Shown: positions 55,107 to 64,000 of the stretch, piece by piece | How the letters are laid out: each line of letters opens with the position of its first letter | Position numbering within the stretch: position 1 is the stretch's first letter | Translations under genes and position numbers: made by a program | Notes under the pieces: generated by a model | Seen by the model: the letters and a program-made list of their open reading frames with translations, nothing else | Told to the model about the DNA's origin: nothing | Database searches by the model: none | Source: Gonocerus acuteangulatus | Taxonomy: Eukaryota; Arthropoda; Insecta; Hemiptera; Coreidae | Assembly: GCA_946811695.1 (NCBI GenBank) | Contig: OX328132.1 | Coordinates: 99,637,422-99,701,421, forward strand | Reading direction: 5' to 3' | DNA length: 64,000 nt

Positions 55107-56504
55107 GGAGAAAGTGTTTGTTTCCTTGCTTTGAACGGTTTTTCACATTTGTTTTCCCCAGTGTTTTATTGCTTGTTGTTTTTAATAAAATGAAATTGCT
55201 AGGAAAACAAGATACATAAAATGATAACCAATTTTCGGTTGTTCGCTTTCCGAGCAGAAGTGGAAGAGGCCGAGTAATATTCCCGCTACTGTAAGTGTAC
55301 ATAATGTCGCCTAAATCTTACATATCTCCAAGATTTCATCAGATTATCGTTTTTACAGAAAGGTAAGTATACTTTCCAAAAGACCGCAGGGATAAGACAT
55401 TATGAAAACGCGCTAAAATGACGCAATTCCTCTTTGTCGGACTTTTTGTTTTTTGTACGAGATGGTGTTTTCCTGTGTAGTCCAGTGGTTTGTGGATAAT
55501 AGGAAGTTCTGCCGGGTTGTTAGAGTACACTCCGGTTCTAATCCATGGTGTGGGTCAGGTTCGCACCACATGAGCAACACTCGTCCTTTTAAATTGTATT
55601 TTTAACTTAGGAAAAATAAGTACTTAGTACTCAAAATTGGTGAAGGTTGTGGTAAGTCGTATACAATTCTTTCATGAGTACAGCCGCTACTATTACAATA
55701 TCTACTACATTTGTACAATATGGAAATGTGCTAAAAAAATCTGTACGACAACGATTATTCGGTGTCTGCATGAATCAGTAGAAAATGATAATATACGAAA
55801 GTTTATTAGGCTTGATTTCTTTATTTTTTCATCATTGACCTACCCGAGTTGATGACGTTTAAAAAAAATCAGTGGACGCTGTGCTAGTTGAATGGATCCT
55901 GCAGTCTTATTGATCAAAAAGCTATTACGAAACATACAAGGCCGAGGGGAAGAACCTGATGGTTTTTAAATTGCACCGTGGGTTGGGTGGAATCAAGGAC
56001 AGAATATTCAACTGCACACATGATTCCTATCCAACAGCCTCAAATGGCAGAATGTGGAACGGTCCCCGCCTGCATCGGCCGATTTCGTTTGCATTTTAAT
56101 GTACGACCTCCGTTCGAAAATAGGCCACTCGCCGGGCTATATTGTTATGGGCTGAAAAAGAAACCGTCCTGATGCTATCGGAACGTTGGAATGTATTCGT
56201 GCGTAAATGTCGGAACGTGAGCCGTTATTTGTTGTAACGTTCACTGTTTGTGGCAGGAGACAGTTCTCTTCAATCCGCGTCGAAGAACACAGCTCTTATG
56301 ATCCTCATATAATATTCGACTCCTCTTCTATATTCTGTGAGTAAATTGTAGGAAGTTGTGATTAATTCATTTAACATTTATAAAGCATTTAAAGCAGCAT
56401 TTATTTAACTTTACGACAAGGCATAAAAAAAATATATATACATACACCCACTATGAATTATCTTATTCCATTCTGACGCAGTAGTAACAATATTAGTCAG
56501 GAAC
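55107..56504. other. No gene recognised; one copy of the dispersed motif
   Basis: 55385-55446 holds GCAGGGATAAGACATTATGA, AAACGCGCTAAAATGACGCA, ATTCCTCTTTGTCGGACTTT. Otherwise only short frames (for example 55637-55852 plus, 71 codons) without a domain. Confidence 0.5.
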
Positions 56505-56506
56505 TA

Positions 56507-56847
56507 TACACTCAGCAGCAAACCGGACACTTTTAATATTTTTTAGTTCGCTTGCCCTAGTTGTGAGTGATGTTTTAGTTATTGCCAACAATTTGGCTAG
56601 ATGAGAGTAGGAACAGTTTATGTCCACTAAATAATCCTTTCAGTATTAATAGGACAGGCTCGGGATAATCATTGGTTTCAAGGCTGGGTCATCAATGCCT
56701 CACAGAGTTAGGACCCTTCGCCCTACAAGAAAGGGTCATACTCCATTTTAAGAAGCCAATTAATAAGACTATTTTCTTTGAATAGCCTAGAACATCTAAT
56801 TCTTACTATAAATTAAAGAAATACACATTTTTTTGCTTTTGAGTGTA
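56507..56847 (+). mobile_element. Tc1-like MITE or remnant
   Basis: The left end CACTCAGCAGCAAACCGGAC (56509 on) and reversed right end CACTCAAAAGCAAAAAAATG (from 56845) match at 12 of the first 14 bases, with TA flanking each side. About 337 bp. A stretch reading RLGIIIGFKAGSS near 56660 faintly recalls the Tc1 HTH. Tc1-like ends and a TA target make this plausible but not certain. Confidence 0.55.
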
Positions 56848-57315
56848 TATATGTTTTACTATGTAGTGGGTGTTTCTCATATTGGGTCAATATCGCATAT
56901 TTGCAGAATACCCATATTGTAAGAAAATACATATAATTAATATATGATGAAAAACTCTTTTATGATAATTCCTTAATAGTAAACGGTAACAATTTAAGTT
57001 TTTGTTTACGATAAATCACTGTACATCTTAAAATAGTTTTTATAGAAAAAAACGTTTTAATGATATTTTTATGGTTTATTATTTGTTTATATACGCTAGG
57101 TTGGGAAATGCTGTTCTGTTTCCACGAGATGTGTGTACTTGTGAGGGCAGGATTAGGAGTAGACTGCCCTGCTCTCTAGCGGGAAAGCTAACAACTAACT
57201 GCTCCTCCCGATGTACACATTGTATTAAATGTATTGCTCCGCATTACCTCCACCTCTTATGGCGTCTTTACCATCATATGAACAGGGAAACAGACATGGT
57301 TAACGTGCTTCCAAA
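56848..57315. other. No gene recognised
   Basis: About 470 bp. The plus-strand frame at 57071-57394 (107 codons) runs into the SINE tail insertion and has no recognisable domain. Confidence 0.5.
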
Positions 57316-57397
57316 CATTCCGGTAGATTCGTTTTTTTTGTTTGTTTTTTTTTACCGGTGCATCAACTATTTGGCTATTAGCGCATTCCGGTAGATT
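57316..57397 (-). mobile_element. 54-bp retroposed SINE/LINE tail with 14-bp duplication
   Basis: CATTCCGGTAGATT at 57316-57329 recurs exactly at 57384-57397. The minus-strand insert reads GCTAATAGCCAAATAGTTGA, TGCACCGGTAAAAAAAAA plus an A-rich tail, matching the SINE 3' end and nothing else. It is an extreme 5' truncation like 22688-22763. Confidence 0.85.
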
Positions 57398-58384
57398 TGG
57401 CAATACAAATCAGAAGTAATATAATTAGACGCAGATAGAAAAACATACCAAGATAAAAAATAAATAATTATTTATTGAAGGAATCAGCTTATGTTGCCAA
57501 TTCGGATAATTTCAATTCAATAAAAATTTGTATAATCAACTGTACGGGATTCAGATGGGAAACCCGCTTTTAATGGTTGTTAGTGGAATAGTTATGAATT
57601 GGATTCTTAATGAATCAATTTCGCCGGTTCCAATTTAAATTCAATTTTTGTATGGAAACGTAGACGATCTTATTTTATGTGTAAATGAAGAGGAACTGGA
57701 TAGTAGCTATTGAGGTTGTACTCATGGCAAAATTTTTAAAAAATTCTTGTTTGCATTTACATAGGTTATTTTCAGGAAATTATTTAGTAATACAGCTTGA
57801 ACTACCGTCTTTCTGAGGAATGTGCTTATGACCTTTGACTACTGAGCGTATGATGAGGTTCCGTGTTATTTAAAATGGCATTGACGTATTTGAAGTAAAG
57901 AATATTCAGGATTAAGTTATTCCTTGTAGAGGCTTCCCTCAAATTTCGACCAGAATGCCTGTTTAACATCAAAATGGCTTTGTAAATATTATTGTCTTAC
58001 AAAAATGTAATGACGATATTTTAAAGTTTGGAAATCTCTATAACTGTAAAAATATTATGTAAACACACCCAGATGAAACATTCCCTGCGAGCCGTGCTTT
58101 TTATTCCATTTTACCCCTTCTCTATCCCACGCGCTCTCCATGCTACGGTCACGAGACCTCGCGTGTGAAGGATAGAGGCAGAGTTTGTGAAGAACCCACT
58201 CGGCCTTAGGCATGGTGTGCTGCGCCTACTTAAGCAGGGTTGATTCATAGGCCATGACAGACGGGAGCGGTACCTCAGAAGGAGTGAAGCTCCATTGAGG
58301 GACTTCAAGAAGGTACTACTAACTAGACACGCGAGTTCTCCCAAGAATGGTCGTTTATAAATATGTACCAGGATTTCTTATTTT
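57398..58384. other. No gene recognised
   Basis: About 990 bp. A minus-strand frame of 77 codons (58111-58344) has no recognisable domain. Confidence 0.5.
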
Positions 58385-60415
58385 GAGTACACCGCCGAAT
58401 TGTGAGGGCATCCGAATTACGGTCAGTATGATAGGGAGTTTACACCTTGCATTCCGGTAATCCTCTAATAGCGGACAATTATGCTTTCCTGCTTCAGCAT
58501 AGATGATTGCGCTCTAGAATAGGGGACAACTGTGCACTGGGATTACTCCTTTAGCTGTATCCAGTTGAATTGCGAGTGCAGCCTAATTACGGACTATTTG
58601 GAACGAAGTCTACATTTAGTACTGGAGTATTCAGCTCGAGGGTAGCTGACTACTATCCATTATGAGTACTCGTTTAGCTGTATCCAGTCGAATAGCGAGT
58701 GCATCCTAATTACGGACTACCTGGAACGAAGTATACATCTAGTACTGGAGTATTCAGCTCGAGAGTAGCTGACTAGTATCCATTATGAGTACTCGTTTAG
58801 CTGTATCCAGCCAAATTGCGAATACATCCTAATTACGCACTATCTGCCACGAAGTCTACACCTGCCCCTGGAGGACGTAATGCACTCTATAGAATAGCGT
58901 ACCACTATGCTCTAGGGTGGATTACTTCTCTCACCATACCTCGTCGAATTGTAAGTGCATCCTAATTACGGACTATCTGTAACGACGTCTAAACCAGGCA
59001 CTGGAGGACGTAATGCGCTCTATATAATAGCGGACCACTATGCTCTAGGATGCATTACTTGTGTCGCCATACCTCGTCGAATTGTAAGTGCATCCTAATT
59101 AAGCACTATCTGTAACGACGTCTAAACCTGTCACTGGAGGACGTAATGCGCTCTATACAATAGCGGTCCACTATGCTCTAGGATGCATTACTTGTGTCGC
59201 CATACCCCGTCGAATTGTAAGTGCATCCTAATTACGGACTATCTGTAACGACGTCTAAACCTGGCACTGGAGGACGTAATGCGCTCTATATAATAGCGGA
59301 CCACTATGCTCTAGGATGCATTACTTGTGTCGCCATACCTCGTCGAATTGTAAGTGCATCCTAATTACGCACTATCTGTAACGACGTCTAAACCTGGCAC
59401 TGGAGGACGTAATGCGCTCTATATAATAGCGGACCACTATGCTCTAGGATGCATTACTTGTGTCGCCATACCTCGTCGAATTGTAAGTGCATCCTAATTA
59501 CGCACTATCTGTAACGACGTCTAAACCTGTCACTGGAGGACGTAATGCGCTCTATACAATAGCGGTCCACTATGCTCTAGGATGCATTACTTGTGTCGCC
59601 ATACCCCGTCGAATTGTAAGTGCATCCTAATTACGGACTATCTGTAACGACGTCTAAACCTGGCACTGGAGGACGTAATGCGCTCTATATAATAGCGGAC
59701 CACTATGCTCTAGGATGCATTACTTGTGTCGCCATACCTCGTCGAATTGTAAGTGCATCCTAATTACGCACTATCTGTAACGACGTCTAAACCTGGCACT
59801 CGAGGACGTAATGCGCTCTATATAATAGCGGACCACTATACTCTAGGATGCATTACTTGTGTCGCCATACCCCGTCGAATTGTAAGTGCATCCTAATTAC
59901 GGACTATCTGTAACGACGTCTAAACCTGGCACTGGAGGACGTAATGCGCTCTATATAATAGCGGACCACTATGCTCTAGGATGCATTACTTGTGTCGCCA
60001 TACCTCGTCGAATTGTAAGTGCATCCTAATTACGCACTATCTGTAACGACGTCTAAACCTGGCACTCGAGGACGTAATGCGCTCTATATAATAGCGGACC
60101 ACTATACTCTAGGATGCATTACTTGTGTCCCCATACCTCGTCGAATTGTAAGTGGATCGTAGTAACGGACTATCTGGAACGAAGTCGACACTTGGCACTC
60201 AAATATGTATTGCACTCCAGAATAATGGACCACTATGTTCTGGGATTACTTCTTAATCTGTACCCAGTCAAATCTTGAGTGAACTCTAATAAAATGGAAC
60301 TTGGGAAGTCTATACCCGGCACTGGATTATGGGCTCTAAAATATCCGACTACTGTGCTCCACTGTTACTCCTTTAGCTGTACCCGGTGGAATCGTGAGTG
60401 CATCTTAAGTAAAAC
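58385..60415. repeat. Satellite array: 133-bp core units flanked by diverged units
   Basis: Core units start at 58808, 58941, 59074, 59207, 59340, 59473, 59606, 59739, 59872, 60005 and 60138, an exact 133-bp step. A typical unit runs TCGTCGAATTGTAAGTGCAT, CCTAATTACG, ACTATCTGTAACGACGTCTA, ACTGGAGGACGTAATGCGCT, AATAGCGGACCACTATGCTC, GGATGCATTACTTGTGTCGC. To the left, older units are spaced 123 bp (58561, 58684, 58807) and differ by a 10-bp indel and many substitutions. To the right, units beyond 60138 decay. High identity in the centre and decay at both edges is typical of tandem arrays kept uniform by unequal exchange. Confidence 0.95.
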
Positions 60416-60607
60416 GGAAAGTGCCAAAAAGTATGCAAAACGTTCTGAATATTGATTTTTACAAAACTCTTATTGCTCTGGTCTACATCAAATTTGTTTT
60501 TTACATGAAAATATACTATTTTGATAGTATTTCACTCTCTGAAGATAAATATATAAGTTAAAATTCATAGTTAGCTCTTATTGATCATTTGTGCCATGTT
60601 TAATATA
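60416..60607. other. No gene recognised
   Basis: Short AT-rich spacer between the satellite and the SINE. Confidence 0.5.
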
Positions 60608-60792
60608 ATACGGGGAGCGCGGGTCTCCCGTGATCAAGTGGCTAGCAACTTAGATCCTCACCGGTAGCACGAATTTTCTCATCTCAGGGCTCGTTGAGAA
60701 AATTCCTGTCTGCACCCTGGATGTCGGTGGGAACGGCCCAGATTTGTCGATGCGCCGTTCAAAAAAATAAATAAAAAAATACGGGGAGTGCG
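60608..60792 (+). mobile_element. tRNA-derived SINE with deleted B box and target-site duplication
   Basis: The plus-strand SINE fills 60622-60778 between ATACGGGGAGCGCG and ATACGGGGAGTGCG (14 bp, one mismatch). The head GTCTCCCGTGATCAAGTGGC, TAGC corresponds to the A-box region, but the B box is missing. The body CTCATCTCAGGGCTCGTTGA, CTGCACCCTGGATGTCG and the tail GATTTGTCGATGCGCCGTTC plus A-rich end match the SINE at 11427-11636. Confidence 0.85.
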
Positions 60793-61680
60793 ACGGATTT
60801 ATCACATTACTGATAATAATGCCTAATGAGTGATAACACCAAGCTGATGATTCCACCAAGCTATCTTGACAATGAAAAAACGATACCGATTGAATGCGTC
60901 TATGTTAGCGGACTACTGGAATTTGAGAAGAGATACCCAAGCAATTAAAATAAACAAACGAAAAAGAAGATAAATTCTTAAATAACAGGTTTAAATATTT
61001 TGTTAATATTCCAAAACTCCAAATTTTATATAAAAAGTAGAAAATAATGATAAATATATAGAGTGTTTTTTTAATAAATTGTTTTGTAATTTAATTAAGC
61101 CGAATCCCAACTATTCCCTGACTGCTTAAATATTAGCTGTTTGTATGGTAAGCTTTCCAGATGACACTAGGGAAAAATACGTTAGGAAACGCGCTTAGAT
61201 TACGCATTCCAGAGAGTTAATTTATTTAATTATTCGAGGCTTGAAATACAACAAATGTAGCAAATCCTATAGTTTCGTCTTGAAATTCCTGTAGAAACGC
61301 GCCACAAATTAAGTAAACCTACTAGGATTATGCTTCATAATAACTAAATAAATTGTGATAAACTAATCTCATTGCGTAGCTACTACACCTGTTCCTGTAA
61401 TCCTCAGTATTCCGTAATCCTCCAAGTATTAGAGTTTGTAATCTGTTTATACGGCTCGCCTAATGCCTCTGACAGGGGTGTATTTTGACAAAGGAGTGCC
61501 TTTTGATGAGGGATATAAACCATCTGGCCGGAGGAGGGGGGCGAGAGCTTTGTTAACCAGTAATATATGTACATCAGGAGCAGTCCTAGCTAGTCCTTTC
61601 TGATGTTTTGTTAACGAATGGTTCAAACGAGACTTTAGTAATAAATGTTTGGACTGTTCTTTCTCCCAGCAGCGTTCGTC
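60793..61680. other. No gene recognised; repeat scraps
   Basis: Near 61098-61125, AAGCCGAATCCCAACTATTC is a family E scrap. Near 61160-61216, CAGATGACACTAGGGAAAAA, AACGCGCTTAGATTACGCAT is a degenerate copy of the dispersed motif. No gene is supported. Confidence 0.5.
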
Positions 61681-61816
61681 TTTTAGCGGGTTTCCTCCTC
61701 CATGGTGAGAAATCCCGCTTATGACGCCGACACGATGCAGCAATCCGGACGTGCCAAATATGAAATTTCATTTTCACAACTCATAGATAACGAAAATAAC
61801 AGTGGTTAAATTTGTA

Positions 61817-61875
<59 letters not shown>

Positions 61876-61880
61876 CGTCT
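61681..61880 (+). mobile_element. Family A repeat, hairpin half
   Basis: TTTTAGCGGGTTTCCTCCTC, GAGAAATCCCGCTTATGACG, CAATCCGGACGTGCCAAATA, then AAC.AC..TAGA.AACGAAAATAAC and a (TA)n tract. The terminal hairpin is kept although its sequence differs (GCGGG 61686-61690 pairs with CCCGC 61714-61718). Confidence 0.7.
61820..61873. repeat. (TA)n tract inside family A
   Basis: TA repeats at the conserved internal position. Confidence 0.95.
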
Positions 61881-61899
61881 ATATAATAAATATTTTTAG

Positions 61900-62157
61900 G
61901 TGATTTTAGAGAAAAAAGTACATCTAATGTATGGTCCGATTCCGAAGGGGAAAGCAGTTATGTCCAATTTTCCTAACCTAGACATAAGTTTTATTGAACA
62001 AGAAAAGATTGATCAAAAACTGTTGAAAATAATGTTTTTCTGCGCCATTGGAGATTCCAGAGTTAGGGTCTCTGGAGAAGAACTGGAGAAAGTTGAGAGG
62101 TCGTGCATTAGGTCGAATGAAAGTTCATTCGACCACGTAAAGACCCACCAAGTTTAA
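61900..62157 (+). other. Open frame with a repeated relative; not assigned
   Basis: Frame of 85 codons from ATG at 61900. Its C-terminal part, IGDSRVRVSGEELEKVERSC (62047-62106), is matched in frame by the minus-strand copy at 16874-16980. The upstream part (MYGPIPKGKAVMSNFPNLDI) has no partner here. It follows a family A (TA)n tract. It could be a decayed transposon protein or a retained fragment of a host gene family. I recognise no domain. Confidence 0.4.
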
Positions 62158-62640
62158 TTTTTAAATTTCAAAAATTGTGGGGGAAAAGTGGGGTGCCAAT
62201 CGAGTTTTGATCACCCTGTATAAGGGGACTTTATAGAAGTGTAAGTTCAAAATTATTTCTTGATAGTTCATCGCTATTTGGTGAGAGTAAAGTTGTAAAC
62301 GATCCCTTTTGCAGGAACGTTGATTACAATTCTTATCTCTTGAGGGTGTTTCAAGTGAAGAGCTGGCCCAATTAGCCATGTGCAGTGGAATGGAGCTCTC
62401 ACTATCTCACCCATCTCGACTTCTCAAGAAATAATGAACCCCTCTTTGTTTCTTTAGCTTTTATTCAATTGTATATTATAATACTGATGCACAAATTGAC
62501 CGTATCGCGTTTTTCTTTCAACTGTTAAAATAGGGGGAATGTTTGTATTACAAGAGCACTCAAACTTTGCAAAATCCTCAGTAATAAAGCGGTTATAATA
62601 CATTTGAATTTGATTTCTATGAAAATCTGAATGGGTTTCT
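62158..62640. other. No gene recognised
   Basis: About 480 bp without a supported feature. Confidence 0.5.
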
Positions 62641-63520
62641 TTGGCTGCACCTACATTGGACCCGTATTTCTCCCGATCCGATATCGGTTGACCTACGTGA
62701 GTGCCTACATTAGTCCTGACCCGCTCTACTCACAGCTCGTCAATAATGAACGTCATAGTGAAGTGAAAATGAGTGATTAATTTAAGAAATACCACCTAAT
62801 AGGCTTCGATTACCTTGTTGGAGGAGTTAAGTGGCCAATCCATCTTCCGAAAGTATATCAGTCCGGAAGAAAAATCATAGTGTAACAGTTAATTTTTAGC
62901 TATTACACTACTATAAGAGAAGCATTAGTATTCATATTTTTCCTCAATGTAAATAAAAGTCACTGATTTCACTAAAGGTGTATAATTAATTTTAATTATC
63001 TATCAGTTCCTAATCAGGAGTATATTATTAATATGAAGAAAATCATTACCTAAGAATAATTATACGAAATAGAAAAACGATGTTTTCTAAAGAATAAATA
63101 GAAATCGTCTATTATAAAGCAGTTTAGGTGTTTAAAAAATGGGATTTCTATGACAAATAAACGTTCATTACATGAAATTATTAAATTTAAAAAAAAAAAA
63201 TTAAATTTAAAAAAAAAAACACTTTTAACTAGCTATCTCGGTTATGATAGGATTAATTTCCGCAAATCCCATAGGCAAGGACCATTCATAATTAAGATTA
63301 CCAGCTCTGTCAATTAATTCCTTGCCATTCTTGCACTCATTTTGTGAAACGTCGGTCGTCGGATATCGGTCTAGAAACACATGTTTGCACAGCCGGGAGT
63401 CGGATCGGTTCGGGAGCAATGTAGGCACCTCCGTCGAAATGCTTGTGGTTGTTTTCCTTCCGACAGTCGGTGGATATCGGATCGGATCGGATCTGTTCCA
63501 ATTTACGTGCACCCTTAGCC
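62641..63520. mobile_element. Putative non-autonomous DNA transposon with inverted ends
   Basis: The left end TTTGGCTGCACCTACATTGG, then GATCCGATATCGGTTGACC. The right end, reversed, TTGGCTAAGGGTGCACGTAA, ATTGGAACAGATCCGATC. Further in, GTGAAAATGAGTG on the left and CACTCATTTTGTGAAACGTC on the right add weaker pairing. The interior is AT-rich without a transposase. The right arm region has TCGGATATCGG and GGATCGGATCGGATC repeats. No target-site duplication could be fixed, so the superfamily is open. Confidence 0.55.
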
Positions 63521-63599
63521 AAATCCTAAATCTGACTTCTTATCACCTCGACGGCAAACTATCTGCTCCCATTTATAACGTATATTATAATTTCTAAGG
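63521..63599. other. Spacer
   Basis: Short AT-rich segment, nothing seen. Confidence 0.5.
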
Positions 63600-64000
63600 C
63601 CTTTCTAGTACATCAGCTTCAGTTTAATCCAGAGAAGAAAGGAGGATGAGGTGTTGGGTGAGTTCCTCTTTCTGCCATTCCAATGAAGGATTGGTAGCTT
63701 GATGCTATTGAGTTAGAATGAAAGAGGAGGAGGAGGAGTAGGAAGGAAGGTGAGTTGGGTCCTCATGAGTTCCTCTTTCTGTCCTTCCAATGAAGGATTG
63801 GTAGCTTGATGCAATTGAGTTAGGAAGAACGAAGAGGAGAAGTAGGAAGGAAGGTGAGTTGGGTCCTCATGAGTTCCTCTTTCTGCCCTTCCAATGAATG
63901 ATTGGTAGGTTGATGCTATTGAGTTAGGAAGAACGAAGAGGAGAAGTAGGAAGGAAGGTAAGTTGGGTCCTCATGAGTTCCTCTTTCTGTCCTTCCAATG
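63600..64000. repeat. 104-bp minisatellite running off the window
   Basis: GAGTTCCTCTTTCTG recurs at 63660, 63767, 63871 and 63975 (steps 107, 104, 104). Units contain TTCCAATGAAGGATTGGTAG, TTGATGC.ATTGAGTTAG and purine-rich GAGGAGAAGTAGGAAGGAAG. The first unit is longer because of extra GAG triplets. The array continues past 64000. Confidence 0.9.

Noticed and set aside
58385..60415. CRISPR-like array
   Set aside because: Units are contiguous 133-bp near-identical repeats without unique spacers, in a eukaryotic transposon-rich context. It is a satellite.

Overview
This window looks like gene-poor intergenic DNA from an animal, most probably an arthropod. It is strongly AT-rich. There are no operons, ribosome binding sites or recognisable host exons. 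Almost every interpretable signal is a transposable element, a fold-back repeat, a minisatellite or a (TA)n microsatellite. The arthropod reading rests on the mix of elements: Jockey-type and I-type LINEs, mariner, a piggyBac-like element, Tigger/pogo, an IS630/mariner-like DDE family, tRNA-derived SINEs, and a repeat-encoded zinc-finger protein that I recall from insect and arachnid genomes. No species is claimed.
Layout. 1-1.5 kb: 3' end of a Jockey-like LINE, broken by a 20-bp tandem duplication, followed directly by a mariner remnant. 1.5-7.4 kb: AT-rich DNA with small tandem repeats and repeat fragments. 7.4-10.4 kb: an inverted-repeat element, the end of a Tigger-like transposon, an internally deleted piggyBac-like element and a fold-back element, nearly touching. 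11.4-12.2 kb: two complete tRNA-derived SINEs with exact target-site duplications. 12.7-15.4 kb: the best coding region, a 764-codon open frame (minus strand) with reverse transcriptase, RNase H and a C-terminal zinc knuckle. 16-20.3 kb: an 82-bp minisatellite, an 885-bp palindrome and mariner fragments. 23-31.8 kb: fold-backs, a large (TA)n tract, a decayed LINE, and a DNA transposon with about 160-bp terminal inverted repeats. 33-37 kb: fold-backs, a full copy of a structured repeat (family A here) and a 5'-truncated I-type LINE. 38-42 kb: a nested pair, in which a 2.77-kb IS630/mariner-like element sits at a TA inside a palindrome of a Tigger-like element. 42-43 kb: a 74-bp minisatellite. 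43.9-57.4 kb: more family A copies, compound palindromes, a short relative of the 30-kb element, LINE and SINE fragments and a Tc1-like MITE. 58.4-60.4 kb: a 133-bp satellite with higher-order structure. 60.6-64 kb: a SINE, another family A copy, a short open frame with a repeated relative at 16.9 kb, an inverted-repeat element and a 104-bp minisatellite running off the end.
How the parts relate. The SINEs and the I-type LINE end in similar 3' tails (GATG...GCGCC-like, then A-rich), and two insertions of only 50-54 bp carry little but this tail with 13-14-bp duplications. This fits LINE-driven mobilisation of SINEs through a shared tail. The Tigger-like element carries many copies of a 14-mer (TTGTACCTTTGACC), probably transposase binding sites. 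Several fold-back families share a CUGANGA-stem-GAAA motif that resembles a hammerhead ribozyme core, with paired but different stems. Family A has a conserved terminal hairpin and an internal (TA)n tract. These last two are the best candidates for something not yet described. All family calls were made by eye and need alignment-based confirmation.
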